Part shown: positions 44,413-56,700 of the stretch, one piece after another
Layout of the letters: each line of letters starts with the position of its first letter
Numbering within the stretch: position 1 is the stretch's first letter
Assembly: GCA_035578905.1 (NCBI GenBank)
Contig: JAQJVL010000004.1
Span: forward strand, 7,554,175 to 7,618,174
Reading direction: 5' to 3'
Origin: Stictocephala bisonia
Lineage: Eukaryota > Arthropoda > Insecta > Hemiptera > Membracidae
Length of the DNA: 64,000 nt
Made by a program: the position numbers and the translations under genes
Notes under the pieces: model-generated
The model's database searches: none
Seen by the model: the letters and a program-made list of their open reading frames with translations, nothing else
What the model was told of the DNA's origin: nothing

Positions 44413-45708
44413 TACACTTTTTTGCATATTTATCCGTTAGTTTATCCAAGTTGAGGTGTTTTACTAAATTAGATTCTGAATAAATGACAGCCAAATTGGA
44501 GAAACGTTCTTGGCCCATGAATGACCTAAGCCATTGATTAATTCTTCTCATTGTCAAGAACGATCGTTCACAAGTAGCACTATTAGATGGAAGGGTAAGA
44601 CAAATCTTAAAAAGCAGTTTGAAATTGGGAATATCATCTTGAATTAAAACCAGTTCTTTTAATATTTTAACCAACTCTTTAAGCAGTATTTCTTTCGGGT
44701 TGACCATCTGACTCGAGAACGCACCGTAGGATGCTCATTTCTGGTATGAGCATAGTTTGGTTCAATCCGGGCACTGGATATTTCTGTATAAACGATTCAG
44801 ATTTCTCTACATTGAGGCAAAGGAACTCTTCACTCGCATTTGCTACGTCTATTGCTTGGTGAAATATTGCCGGTGGGCAAACCTTTTGAGTTCACTGATC
44901 AAAATATCAAGTATTGAGTAATAAAGGTCACAACGGTACTGTACCTTACTGTTCACTTCACTTTTATCACTCAAACTCTCTGTATCGACTCCTCTTGACT
45001 GTCCAACAGTAGACATGACAAAATATTCATTAAGAGTTTTTGAAATAACTCGTCGATGTTTGGGCGCAATATTTGAAGTTGAATGACTTTCTTTTTCCAA
45101 GGAACGGGATGTTGTGGTAGTCTCATTGGATTGTGTTGTGATGCAAATATTTTCAGGGAATAAATGTAGTTCGTGAATCCTTGAAAACTTCATTACTTCA
45201 TTCCACTTTTTCTCCCAGGCGTTTTCACTTCTTTTTGACTCGAGCTTCATAATAATTGCTCCTGCTGCTTTCGCACATCTTGCTGTGCAAGAGTCCTCCT
45301 TCTGAAGCGCTCTGCTGAGGATATTTATATCAGTTAAACACTCCAATAAAAATATTAAACATACTACAAAGTCCATGGATGTAATTGAAGCCAGTAATCC
45401 TTTGGCTTGAGGAGACTTCGAATTCCTTAGATCATTAGCAATCTTTTGAGGACGGCACGAATTGGATCCAAATTTCTGTTAACAGATTGGACAGCAGTAG
45501 CCTTACACGACCACCAAGCGTCACTTAATTTGTGGATCTCATGTGGGCCTGGGACTTTGATCTGTAGCTCCTCTTGTAGTATTTTGTATTCCGCATGCAT
45601 GTCGGGGTTAGAAAAAAACTCATATAGTGACTGCATCACATTAAAGAAGAAACAACTGTAGTTATTGCTTTCACAAGAGTTTACAAGAACCAAATTAACC
45701 TTATGTGC

Positions 45709-46862
45709 TGTAGCCTTAACTTAGCTACTATTTATTTTTGATATGTTGAACAACTTAAATGAGAGATTAAAATAAAAATTCTTCAATGATAAAATTTTTT
45801 TCTTTATTTTCTTCGTATAACTTCAACAAAATAAAATTGGATTTCTTCTACAAATAATAATAAAAACGAAAATAAAGTATCTTTCTTTATTAAATTAAAG
45901 GAACACAAATAAATTAAAATAAATTAAATATCTTCAGACCAGAACCTTTTTTTTATTAATTAATTCTTAATTCAAAAATTTAGAAAATTGAAACTATCTC
46001 AAAAAATTCAAAAAATTGATAAAATTGAAAATTGAAATATTGAAAACTGAAAAATTGAAATATTGAAAACTGAAATTGCCTCCGGGAGATCTGAAAAAAA
46101 ATAAATAACCAGCTTTTAGTGACTTGAAACATTTTCCTTTCTACAAAATTTTTAAACAGAAAACAAAGCACTCCAAGAACTGTCACTAGAAGAGTGACTA
46201 CAAACAAGAACAAGTTTTAACCGCGCATGCTTGGTGGATCTTACCCTATCTACTAAAACCCTACTGAAAAACCTAACTAGAGAAAACTTGTAAAAAATTA
46301 CTTACGTAGCTGTCCTGGAGGTTTTAACCCAAAACGTAACCACAAACAAAGCGCGACATACGCTCACACACTCACAAGCGACAAGGAAAATTGCCGATCC
46401 GGAAAACAAGACTCCGAACGGTTAAAATCGCCGTGAAGAACAAACGTGGTCACTCGCCAAAAGATTACTTCCAACTGCCCGAACGCCCGCAAACCTTCCA
46501 CCAACGGACTTACCCCCTCCTTACTCTAGAAGCTAAATCAACCAATAAGAACCCTCTAAACCAGGACAACCGAACAGGTAAGGCTCACCAAACATGTTGA
46601 CTTCAGAAAACATGTCGCATGAAATTGACAGGAAATTAATAAACGTGAATATACTGGTTATTTAGCTAATTTAAAAGGGAAAAAACTACTTTTTTATTTG
46701 AAAGGGGAAGATTCTGAATTTTTCTCAAAACTTGGAGAATTTATATTGAAAACTTTTGGTAAAAGAACCAAACACCCAAATCTCTCAGTTCTTACAATAT
46801 TTAACATTTTCTAGACACAATTCTCTAAAATCATTATAATGAGACAATTAACAATTGTTACA
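45709..46862. mobile_element. Solo LTR of 1154 bp inside the hAT transposase
   Basis: The segment starts TGTAGCC and ends TTACA (TG...CA termini) and is flanked by an exact GTGC duplication (45705-45708 and 46863-46866). Removing it with one GTGC gives the hAT motif HCLAHKVNLV in frame on the minus strand, so the boundaries are secure. It has no gag/pol coding; its frames (for example 46391-46600) are motif-free. TG/CA ends and a 4-bp duplication fit a solo LTR left by recombination. The parent family is unknown and differs from the element at 11312. Confidence 0.82.
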
Positions 46863-48104
46863 GTGCTAAACAGTGCACATACATGGCGAGAGAATGGGTA
46901 TCCCTGATGATTTTCTGTAGCCCATTCTTTACTCCGAACATTACACTCGCGCCATCGTGTGATTGACATATTAAAGTAGCAGTTATACCTACTTCCTTAA
47001 GGTAGTTCAAAATAATGTTTGCTAAGGACTCAGCACTACGATCTAGAGAAACATCCTTCATTGTTAGCAATCTTTCTTTAATTTCTGATTCAAAAAAATA
47101 TCTTATACAAATACACAATTGTTGAACTCTGTGTGACTGCTTCATCGACTATTAAGGCATAAAATCCAGATTCGTTTATTTCATTCACTATTGTACTTAA
47201 AACCTCTTCAGTAACAATTTCGGAAATTTCGTTTTGAAAGTCATGACTTGTTAAAGTGAAATATCGTTCATATTTTCCTTTGAATTTAGCATCATATTTT
47301 GAGTATAATTCACATAACTCTAAATAATTTCCCTTGTTGCCTGACGTTTCTTTTTCATCGTGTCCACGAAAAGGCATTCCTTGTTTGGCCAAAAATAACG
47401 ATGGACCTGTCTCTATATTACCAAGGTCCAATTTTTTTGAGTAGGCTCCTTCATCATAAGAAGAAGTAACTGAATCAGTTTGTTTACTGACGTCATGGCA
47501 AGACTTTGAACAGCCTGGGGAAGCTTTTATTAAACACTCAGATTCCGCTTCTTCATCGGTCTTAGACACAGTCACTGGTTCTTTTATTTAAAAAATTTCT
47601 AATGTCTGTTGTTTTTTTACTCATTTTGTTTAACTGTAGATTCCATAGATAAACAAAACAGAAAAATGGTAATAGTGTAATTAATTAATATAGAAACACC
47701 ACTCATCTCATCTTAAATAACACAAACAAAAACACTTACTTTAATACATGAAGCACGAAAACGGGAACAGAGCATGAACACTAGCTGACAACTGCTGACT
47801 GACTGGGCTGGGCAGATCGCCGGCCGCGCTAAACACGACTCGATTCAGTCAGCCGCGCCAATTTGTAGGTGGTAGGTAGTTGAAGTCAACCCGTAATTGT
47901 ATTGTATAAGTGGGATGCTAATACTCGCACTGATCTTCATTTTGGATTAATGGCATTCTAATTTATTATTATTAGTATATATATATAGTCAACATGCAAT
48001 TAAGTACATCGTTCATTTAGTAACTTTTATATAAAATTATATTCCTTATAAATAAAAATGAAAATTCACACTAAGGTTGGGGGGGCATTGCCCATGCTTC
48101 CGTA

Positions 48105-49020
48105 ATAAGTCAAATACGGGCAATACCTGATTGTAACTGCAATGTCAGTGAATACAATACTGGACCAGGTTCCATTGAGAGAGAGATGACACTATTAATA
48201 ATTGAACAATGTTTGCAAATGATCCTTCAACTTAACTCACAAATATTACCAATAGGAAAAGTGATGAAATTATATTAGTGGAAATTATATTAATGCTTGT
48301 CAATAATTTTTAGCATAAAAAAGTGATCACTCCCTTAACAATGAAAAGCGCTATTTTCCCAATGACTTCCAATATTCCAAGCAGCAACCAGCGAGAAAAT
48401 AAAAAGGCAGTAGTTATTGTATTCTTGCTCTACTGCAGCGTATTGCCTACTGGGATTGAGGCTTAAATGATGCTATTTCGAAAGCCATCATTTAATCTAT
48501 TTGCTAGCTAGATTACTATCGAGCCCAAATTCCAAGAAAAACTTCATTTAGTTAAAAAAGCAACTTTTTTTTATAAATGCAACAGTAAGGATTATGTTGA
48601 AACTCCTGAAGAAGAAAAGTTTTCTATCCACCAATTGACAATCTACAAGCTTCATTGGAAGAGAGGCTGATTCAGTTTTCAAAGGCATAGTTCAATATGG
48701 GGTTTCTTGTATGACCTAAAGCAGCTTCCTCCCAAAGATAATTTGAAAAGGTGCTGTGAGGACTTACATAATCAATCAACCATCTTTCTGATATAAATGG
48801 AAGTGATCTTTATCAAGAACTCCCATGTAACTTCTATTCAAAAGGAAATTGTAATTGCAACACCTCTAGAAGTTTATTTAAAAAACTGATAGAAAAGAAC
48901 TTCCCAGAAAACTTAGAAATTTTATTCTTGTCACTGTAGCAAGGTTTGAAAGAAGCTGTAGCAATCTTAAAGTAATAACACTTTCCTTCATTTTTTCATG
49001 ACTCAAAACTAGATTCATGA
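48105..49020 (+). pseudogene. Outer hAT transposase, C-terminal remnants
   Basis: After the inner hAT ends, plus-strand fragments resume. About 48625-48680 reads FYPPIDNLQASLEERLIQFS, a typical hAT mid-region. About 48905-48980 reads in mixed frames as a dimerisation-domain start with VTVARFERSCSNLKVI. Stops and small indels are frequent and the catalytic core is absent, so the copy was internally deleted or decayed. It pairs with the N-terminal part at 43141-43412. Confidence 0.65.
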
Positions 49021-49205
49021 TATTTTTTTCAACCTAACCTAACCTTGCACACTTTTTAATAAACAACAAAAATGCTGTATGAAAATTGCATTTCTTTCAT
49101 GGTCATATAAACAAAATGGAGGCAGAAAGAAAAAGCCCAATTTCTTTATTCTATGAAAACAAAATTGAACAAGCTTTCAAGAGTATTGTTGAACAGCTGT
49201 GTAGT

Positions 49206-49287
49206 TTATTGACCCATCCGCCTACCCATACACGTGCAGTGGTATTGACCCACCCGCCTAACCCATACACGTGCAGTGGTATTTTTT
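49206..49287 (+). repeat. Minisatellite, two units, after outer hAT
   Basis: TTGACCCATCCGCCTACCCA, then TACACGTGCAGTGGTATT, then a second copy with CACCCGCCTAACCC. Same family, C-rich orientation. Confidence 0.85.
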
Positions 49288-49546
49288 CATGATATCACTT
49301 GCTATGATCTCAATACAGAATGATGAAGCTAAAAGACTGAAGAGATCATCAAGACCTTCGCTTTTAGCAAAATCCAAAAGGATTACAATATATAAATGCA
49401 ACGTACGCAATATATAATAGCAAAAACATCTCGAAAGCTTATGACAACAGTAGAATTTAAATAACATTTTCCTGAATAGTGCTCATAGCGGGTTTTATTT
49501 CCATCTTTAAGGTCAGTTTGAGATTTGATAGTTCATTATACTATAG

Positions 49547-49548
<2 letters not shown>

Positions 49549-49585
<37 letters not shown>
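49549..49585. repeat. (TA)n microsatellite
   Basis: Uninterrupted AT dinucleotides, about 18 repeats. Confidence 0.95.
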
Positions 49586-49588
<3 letters not shown>

Positions 49589-49589
49589 G

Positions 49590-52160
49590 ATAGTCCTATT
49601 ATATTTTATTTCTTGTTATCTCTTGGAAATCGAGACAAAGTCCATACTTTTTTTATTCCTTGTTTGAGAGCTTAAAGATTATTGGAATACACTTTATGGC
49701 ATATTTGTTTGATATTTTAGTAAAACTATTGCTACATTTATTTCTTATTAAAAGAGCATAGAAATAAAAACAGTACAGTATTTGTTTGATGTTATTAATT
49801 ATTTAATATCACTCTTTTTTTCTTGTCAAAGAAATGTTGAGATTATTTGAAATACACTATATAGAACTTATTTGTTTGATATTTTAGTTAACGTAGTGTC
49901 ACATTTTATTTCTTGTTTAAGAGCTGACAGACTAATGCACTGTTATATGATACAGTACTTTTTTAAATGTGTTAGTTTTATTTCTTGTTTATGAGCATTT
50001 CTCTTAAGTCGAGAGTATCCTTTGTAATCCAGAATACTCCTCTTCTTTTGAGTAAGCTCTTTGAAATTCTTGATGGTCAAGTTACATTTAAATGAAAAGT
50101 TTAACAGTCCAAAAATATATTATTTCCCCACATGCTGAAAGGAATCCATCAAAGACCTTATCTTTTCTTGAAAAATTTCCTAATTCCAGATCTCGTGTCT
50201 CGTGTCTTTTTCAAGGATGGAGGTTTGGGATTTGCGTTGTGGTAGGGTATTGTGGCTTCTTAAGTCAAGTGGTTTGAGATGCCTACGTTCAAACGGAAAC
50301 TGAAACGTCTGTGATTATATTGTTGATGGCTGTCCCTCGAGTTAACGGACCAAATAAAGCAGAAAGAAGTGAGTGTCCTATAGCCGCTCGCTGGGTCAGG
50401 GGATTAGTATGGCCTAACGATGTCACCAGAGATGATAAACTCCAACGTTTTCAATCGAGAAAATTTGAAGATTCTAAATTTGGGGGTCTGTATAATCCAA
50501 TAATAATTCTTCCCACAGAATCCGGATTAAATTTTATTACTCCAACTTCAAAGTCTATTTTTTTAGCTGGTCTCCTCTTTAGAGGGTCAATATTTTAACA
50601 TTAATTTGACAAAATTGTGACATTACCCATTTTAAAGTCTGTGCTATGAAAAGAACTAGCTATTTGTAGTTGTTGATCCCGAACGTAGTGACAGTAAAAG
50701 CTGCAAAGCCATATTCAGAAAATGAAGATGTGAAAAAGGGTGCAACTATTGTCCTGGGTTTCGCTCATCAACTTAATTTGTGGTAGACCAAGTTTTTGTG
50801 CACAGTGAGAATGCATGATTTGAAAATGTTGTGAATCTGATATTTTTTAAAAGTAATTTCCTAAATTTTTAATGTCTCAATATTATTTTAGTAACAACTT
50901 AACCATATTCAGTTAATTCGTTTTGCTACTTAATGGAACTCCTGAAGTAGAGATTTAATTTTTGGGAATTATGGGTCAGTAAGTAGTGTGACCTACATTA
51001 CTCACATGTTAATAAGAAATGTATAGCTGTACCATGCTACAATCAGAGTACTGAAAGAACCTGCAGTACAAAACATGTTTCATAGATTCTGCGCTACACG
51101 TTGTCAACGCTGGAGAACTTAATATATAACATATTTTAAATAACGATTAAAAGCACACTAAATTATACAAATCTCTTTTAATTGTATATTTTTCCAATCC
51201 CTTTTTACAAATGTTACGTTTCTTTCACACATCCTAAATACAATGACACCTTATCCATTTTATAACCTCTTAACATAATATTTATCCTCTTCAACTACAT
51301 TTAAGAGCCAACACGCTAATTATACGATGTTGTGCCAATAGTTATGTTTCTTTGTTACATAGTAAATAAACCTTGCAACGTTTTGAATTATAAAACCAAG
51401 TTCAAGTGTTTACCTGCAACATTGTTTCCCCGTCTCTCTATTTTACAAGATAGCCAAAGACAAAACTGTTGTTTAAATGATCCATTCTCATTTAAATAAT
51501 CCTGTTTTCTTCAGTTCACCACCACTTGGTAATACTATTTATAATTATTTTTGAGCATTGTGACGGCTATAAAATCAATTACTCTGTTATTTTTAGATAC
51601 CCTGTTTTTGTGCTTATTTTTCGTAATTGAGAGTGGCTTCTACATTACAATGTAGTTTTTATTAATTGGTCTGTCAATAGTTTTATGGTTAATAAAACTA
51701 ACGACATACCAATATAAGTACTGATAGACAAAACTATGGTCACTACATGGGCTTCTTCACATAACTCATCTTTGAATGATTCTTTACAATGTGTTGAACA
51801 AGTTTTAATACTGTCTTCTGTTTATTTCATATTTATAAAGTTGAAAAATATCAGATGATTGTGTTTAACGAAATGCCAACTAAAAAAATCATTAAGTGTG
51901 ACTAAATAAATAACAAGAGAAAATTAGTACCATTTTAAACCTTATTATACTGTTATAAAACTTGTAATACGTATTATAACTGCATGAATTTAGAAATGAA
52001 AGAAATTTCTATTAACACTTTAAATGAACTAAGCTAGATTACTAGTGAGAGCAGAAAAATAATAATTATGAAAAAACTGAGTGCATCGATGTGGATTTTA
52101 TGTATTTCCATCTCTCCCAGATGTGATCTGGATGACCCATTTGGAAGTCGTGTTGGAAGA
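49590..52160. other. AT-rich sequence without identified gene
   Basis: A frame at 50311-50598 (start MIILLMAVPRVNGPNKAE) has somewhat richer composition than its surroundings but no recognised domain, no splice context and no neighbour to support it. Nothing else is visible. Confidence 0.4.
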
Positions 52161-52165
52161 TAAGT

Positions 52166-52280
52166 TGGTGTGTTGAGAGAGTGGCGTCTTGTCTATATCA
52201 ATTTCCTCAACCAAGTTTGTGTGCTGAGAGTGGCGTCTTGTCTATATCAATTTCCTCAACCAAGTTGGTGTGTTGAGAGA
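52166..52280. repeat. 49-bp tandem repeat, about 2.5 copies
   Basis: Units contain GTGGCGTCTTGTCTATATCA and ATTTCCTCAACCAAGTT, spaced 49 bases apart. The repeat follows a pyrimidine tract ending in CCCAG at about 52120. Confidence 0.85.
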
Positions 52281-52917
52281 ACCAAACTAGGTTTTAACAG
52301 CTCTTATAAATCTGAGGCATTTGAGCAAAACTTGTGTTCTATTAGTCGATAGTGTCTTTAGTCTCACTCGAGCACAATTAAATAACTGATTGTAGGAGAT
52401 CAAAATATTTTGTGTTTTTAAGATAATAATATCTTCAACAAAAATGTTGAGGATATTATTATTTTTTAAGGTTAAAAAAACCTTAAAGTTTAAAAATCTT
52501 TTTAATCAAAAAGGCAATATTTTAAACAATTGTTTAAAATGTCAATGAAAAGCCAAATGACAAACCACAACAGTTGTCTCTTTAATTAATGTTACTAAAT
52601 ATAAGAGAACTGGGCTGAAAAACAATACTTTGTATGATAGTAAAAAAATACATTGCCATTTTGGAAAATTTTCCAATTAGTTTGTTAGTCAACAGCTAAA
52701 AGAAGCTCAAAGTATTTTGTCTAATCGTAGTTGAAATGAGCTTTAGATACTAAAGATTTGGATGGTATGAGTATCATTAAACTTCGTAAGGTACATTCAT
52801 CACAATTCTGAGACCTTTTTTCTGTTGTAAATATAAATTCTGACAACAAATCATTTAAGTTAATGTTTTTACATAATTGGTATATTTCTCCTTTTGTTTT
52901 CTGACATTTTATTGTAG

Positions 52918-53095
52918 ATTATTGTATCTAGAAACACATAACCAATCAACTTTAGATACTTTGATATTTAACACATTATATGCTAAAAGACTTCATAATT
53001 ACACACCCCAATGGCTAACCAGAAAACACTATCACTTAATACAGCCACACTTCAACAAAAATGACGAGAAAGGAAAAAGAACTTCTCTCATATGA
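52918..53095 (+). CDS. Putative terminal exon of unidentified gene
   Basis: A pyrimidine-rich tract ending in TTTATTGTAG (AG at 52916-52917) precedes a 59-codon stretch with balanced, protein-like composition: LLYLETHNQSTLDTLIFNTL, then AKRLHNYTPQWLTRKHYHLI, ending KGKRTSLI and a stop. It looks like real coding sequence, unlike the low-complexity chance frames nearby. I do not recognise the family. The upstream exon would join in phase 2 and was not found in the window. It could also be a fragment of a degenerate mobile-element gene. Confidence 0.35.
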
Positions 53096-53230
53096 ACTCA
53101 AAAACTGACACAATCAAGCGGGAAGTTATACAACGTTCCCTGGCAATAGCAAAACTCATGCTAAAACAATGCATTTGAAGCAGGAGCGCTATGTGATTCA
53201 ACGTAGGCCGCCATGCGTGCCATTGCCATG

Positions 53231-53248
53231 CTACGTTAATTAACGTAG
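53231..53248. repeat. 18-bp perfect palindrome
   Basis: CTACGTTAATTAACGTAG, self-complementary with no spacer; a related CAACGTAGGC lies about 20-30 bases upstream. It may belong to an old TTAA-type element. Confidence 0.7.
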
Positions 53249-53725
53249 GCAGCATTCAATGTGTAAAGAAAATTTATAAAAACCTTAATTGACTTCCACT
53301 ACAGAATATAATTACCTATTTTCCAGTATGTGAAACCATGATTATTCTTTTTCATTTCAGTTATTAACCCTTAACCACTCGCGTGCCCTAATAAAACACC
53401 TGTGCTCGCACGGGGTTTCCTAAGACCCATGGCTAATATTTTATTTCTGACGTGAACTATTTTTCAAATTTAGTACAACTATATATAATGTTTACCTTGT
53501 TATTTAGGAGTATAATGGCAAAGTTTTGTTGTCCAAAACAAATTAGTTTTTTTGTTTTGTTAACTAACTAAGTAACTAAGTAAGAAGAGGATAAATTTTG
53601 TCAAGAAAACAGCATTTTAATATTTTATAAAAAATATCAAGCTTGGGTTAATTTACTTACTTTAAAACATTTGCAGTGTAAATTTAATAATCAAGATTTT
53701 TTTACACTGCAATTAATTTTTTTCA

Positions 53726-56700
53726 GTGGTTCAGGATCCGGGGAAACCTGGACCTGGAACACTGGCAGATCCTCCAGGTAAGAGGAAAAGGCCCAGTGGG
53801 GCAGAGAAAAGGAGAAGGAGGAAGGCGAAAGCCGGGGATCTGGTGCCAGAGGCTTCGGGGAACCAGACGGGTGCTGGGGGCAACCTACAGGGCACGTCAT
53901 GGAACCCAGCTGAGGCCCAGAAAACCGGCACTAAGCGTGGTAGGGGACGATTCGTTGGACCAACCAGATTTAAAAGCCTCCCCGACTGGAGAAGGGACCC
54001 AGGGTCAACCTAGGAAAAAGCCTAGGCCCCAGGGAACCACTCCAAAAACAGAAAAAGAAGAGAGGCACCCAAAGGCTTCCTATGCCAGAGTGGCAGAGGT
54101 TGGTCTGAAAGTGGCCATTGTCAGTGAGGGCTTCCCTCTAACAAAAATCGATTATAAGGCACAGCTCCAGGACATACGGGTTGTCGTGGGCTCGGAGGTG
54201 AACAGGGCTCTTGGTGGGGACTGGCTGTCGAGACATGTACATGCCGAAGGGCGCTGTCGTGGGGGTCTGTGAAGACCAGTCGTCTGTGGACTGGGTGAAG
54301 ACCACCACTCAAGAAATCAAGTCATGCGAGGGATCCGTACTGAGGGTAGTAGGTATGGATGCACTTCCTAGCTTTAAAAAGATATTTCTCTGGCGGGTCT
54401 CCCGGCGAGCACAGAGACTTATCTTAAAAGACTCTCCCATCTGAACCCAGGCCTCCAGACTGAATTGTAGAGGACACTGGGCCGCAAGGAGACACCTACG
54501 GGTGTTAGACTTGTGGTCACAGGGGACTCTGCCTCACTGATGGTCATGGAAGTCCAGCAGAGGAAGCTATACTGCGGAGTCTGAATGATTACGGTCAAGC
54601 TGCCCACAGGAAACTCCTCTTAATAAGATGATAAGAACTCAGATAGATGTAGGGTTAGGGCTGGACTTTTTAGACACTAACTCTCTCTGTTTGAGTTTCA
54701 GGGAAAGCTACCGTCTCAATGATAGAGGCAAGAAGAGGCTTGGACTACCCAGTGGAAGAGGGGAACTGAGGATAGAAGTGCTGGACTGGAGGATATGGTG
54801 AGTTTTTTACAAGACAACCTCAATCAGAGTATTGAGGCCTCTATTACACTAGCTAGAACTATAAGAGAAATAGGGGTTAATGTTGCTCTGATTCAGGAAC
54901 CCTGGATTCTGGATAACTGTATTAAGGGTCTTAACATTCCTACATATAGCCTCTGTGGGGGATCGGGTGAACTTAAACCGCGAGCGGCCATTTTGGTTGC
55001 AGGCATAGATAGTTGACTCAAACAGGAATTCTGTGGAGGAGATGTGGTTGCAGTGGTAATTAAACTGCAGGAGGGTAATGGCGTGGGGAGGAAACTAGTG
55101 GTCCCATCGGTATACCTCCCATACGATAGGACGATCCTCGTTGGTTGACTACTGCCGGAACGGGAACCTTGAGCTAGTGGTCGACTGTGACTCCAACTCT
55201 CAAGAGGTTTGGGGAAGAAGTGACACGAACGAGAGGGGCCTTGCTCTTGCAGAATATCTGGGAGGGGCCGACCTTTTGGTACTCAACAAGGGTAATCTAA
55301 CCTTTTCGAATATTACTAGGAGGGAGGTTATAAACATAACTATGGCCTCAGTCTCAATGTTTCATGACATTAGGGACTGGGAAGTTTCGTAGGAACCCTC
55401 GTTGTTGGACCACAGACACATCTGTTTTGTGATTAAAGGCCAGACAACACAAAGGTTGTACAGGAATCCCAGACTGGGCCTCATACTCGGAGGAACTGTC
55501 TGACAGACTGGATCTAATTCCTAAAGGCCAGATTCGATCTGGATTGGATATTGAGGAGAGAGTGGCATTCCTTACGAGGCCGTAATCATCTCTTATGAGA
55601 ACAACTGCCCTTTGATGGATATTTAGGAGAGTGGCATTCCTTACGAGGCCGTAATCTTCTCTTATGAGAACAACTGCCCTTTGATGGCACAAAGGGATGC
55701 TCGACACCGGAGATGGTCTCACGAATTGGAGGACCATCGAAGGAGGACCAGAAGGCTCCTTGGAAAGGCCAATAGATCCAGCAGAGACGCTGACTGGTTG
55801 GCCTACCGGGAGTCGCAAAGGAATGAGAGGTTCGTAGATTCTCCAGGAAATCCTGGAGACTTCTGTACCTCTATAGAGACGACCTCAGTGATGTCTAGGC
55901 TTCACAAAGTGTTGGCTAAGGACCCTGGGGGAAGACTGGGACCCCTCATTAAAGATGATGGAGAGTGGACCAGATCTGAAGAAGAGACTTTGGCAACTTC
56001 TATTTGCAGCTCACTTTCCAGGATCCGTTGAGGAAACGATGGCGAGTACCCTCATTTCGGTGAGGCGGGCTTGCACTGGGGCCTCGCGTGTGGACTGGAA
56101 TGAGGCAAAGAAGGTTGTCACAGAACAAAAGATCAAGTGGGCAGTTGAGTGCTTCGCCCCCTTCAAGAGTGCGGGGCCGGATGGCATCCAACCTAAGCTC
56201 TTGCAGAGGGGTCTGGAGTCGCTCCTACCCCACCTGCCCTTAATATGTAAGGCTTCCCTGGCCTTGGGTTTCATTCCAAGGCTGTGGAGGACCGCAAAAG
56301 TGGTCTATATCCCCAAACCTGGAAGGGGTACACATTCCAGACCTAAAGATTTCAGACCGATCAGCCTCATGTCTTTTCTACTAAAGACACTGGAGAGGTT
56401 GGTCGATAGGCATATGAGGGACGGGGTAATGAGAGATAACCCGCTCCATACAAATCAACACGCATACATGGTTGGGAGTTCTTCTGAGTCGGCTCTCCAT
56501 CAACTCGTCACGAGAGTCGAGGAGACGATTCGGCAGAAGGAGCTAGCCATGGGTGTCTTCACAGACATAGAGTTCAACAATGTCTTCCTGCAGTCTATGA
56601 TCGCTACTGTCGCTAGGACGGGCGCTAGTGGCACCATTACCAGATGGATCGAGGCCTACCTACTCAGCAGAATGGTTAAGGCAATACTGAACGACGCGAC

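Larger units (their letters stand above)
44312..47575 (-). pseudogene. hAT transposase of ZMYM1-like type, broken
   Basis: Minus-strand pieces in order: 47575-47090 (Cys/Ser-rich N-terminus, then HDFQNEISEIVTEEVL and FYALIVDEA with a catalytic-type Asp); 47145-46858 (ICIRYFFESEIKERL, GITATLICQSHDGASVM, the second catalytic region); 45693-45427 (VNLVLVNSCESN onward); 45376-44849; 44707-44416, the C-terminal dimerisation domain with LTLPSNSATCERSFLTMRRI. Frameshifts lie near 47130, 45420 and 44850, and a solo LTR sits between 46862 and 45709. The last frame runs on into minisatellite sequence (NTTACVWVGG). It cannot encode an active enzyme. Confidence 0.88.
43413..48096 (-). mobile_element. Inner hAT element, about 4.7 kb, minus orientation
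   Basis: The ends are CATGGGCGGAGTTAG at 43413 and, on the other strand from 48096, CATGGGCAATGCCC, each leading into a G-run (or its equivalent CCCCCCC), as in hAT termini. The flanks CTTCCAAG (43405-43412) and CTTCCGTA (48097-48104) share the first five of eight bases and fit an aged 8-bp target duplication. Inside are a decayed transposase on the minus strand, a 56-bp-arm hairpin, minisatellite units and a solo LTR. Confidence 0.75.

Noticed and set aside
45980..46600. Coding frames inside the solo LTR
   Set aside because: Low-complexity (Phe/Gln-rich) or motif-free; an LTR is not expected to encode protein and no retroelement domain is visible.
50311..50598. 95-codon frame starting MIILLMAVPRVNGP
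   Set aside because: No recognised domain, no splice or promoter context, and alternative short frames on the same stretch.
52100..52170. Possible exon after CCATCTCTCCCAG with CDLDDPFGSRVG
   Set aside because: The acceptor is good, but the frame stops after about 13 codons with no convincing donor before the stop.
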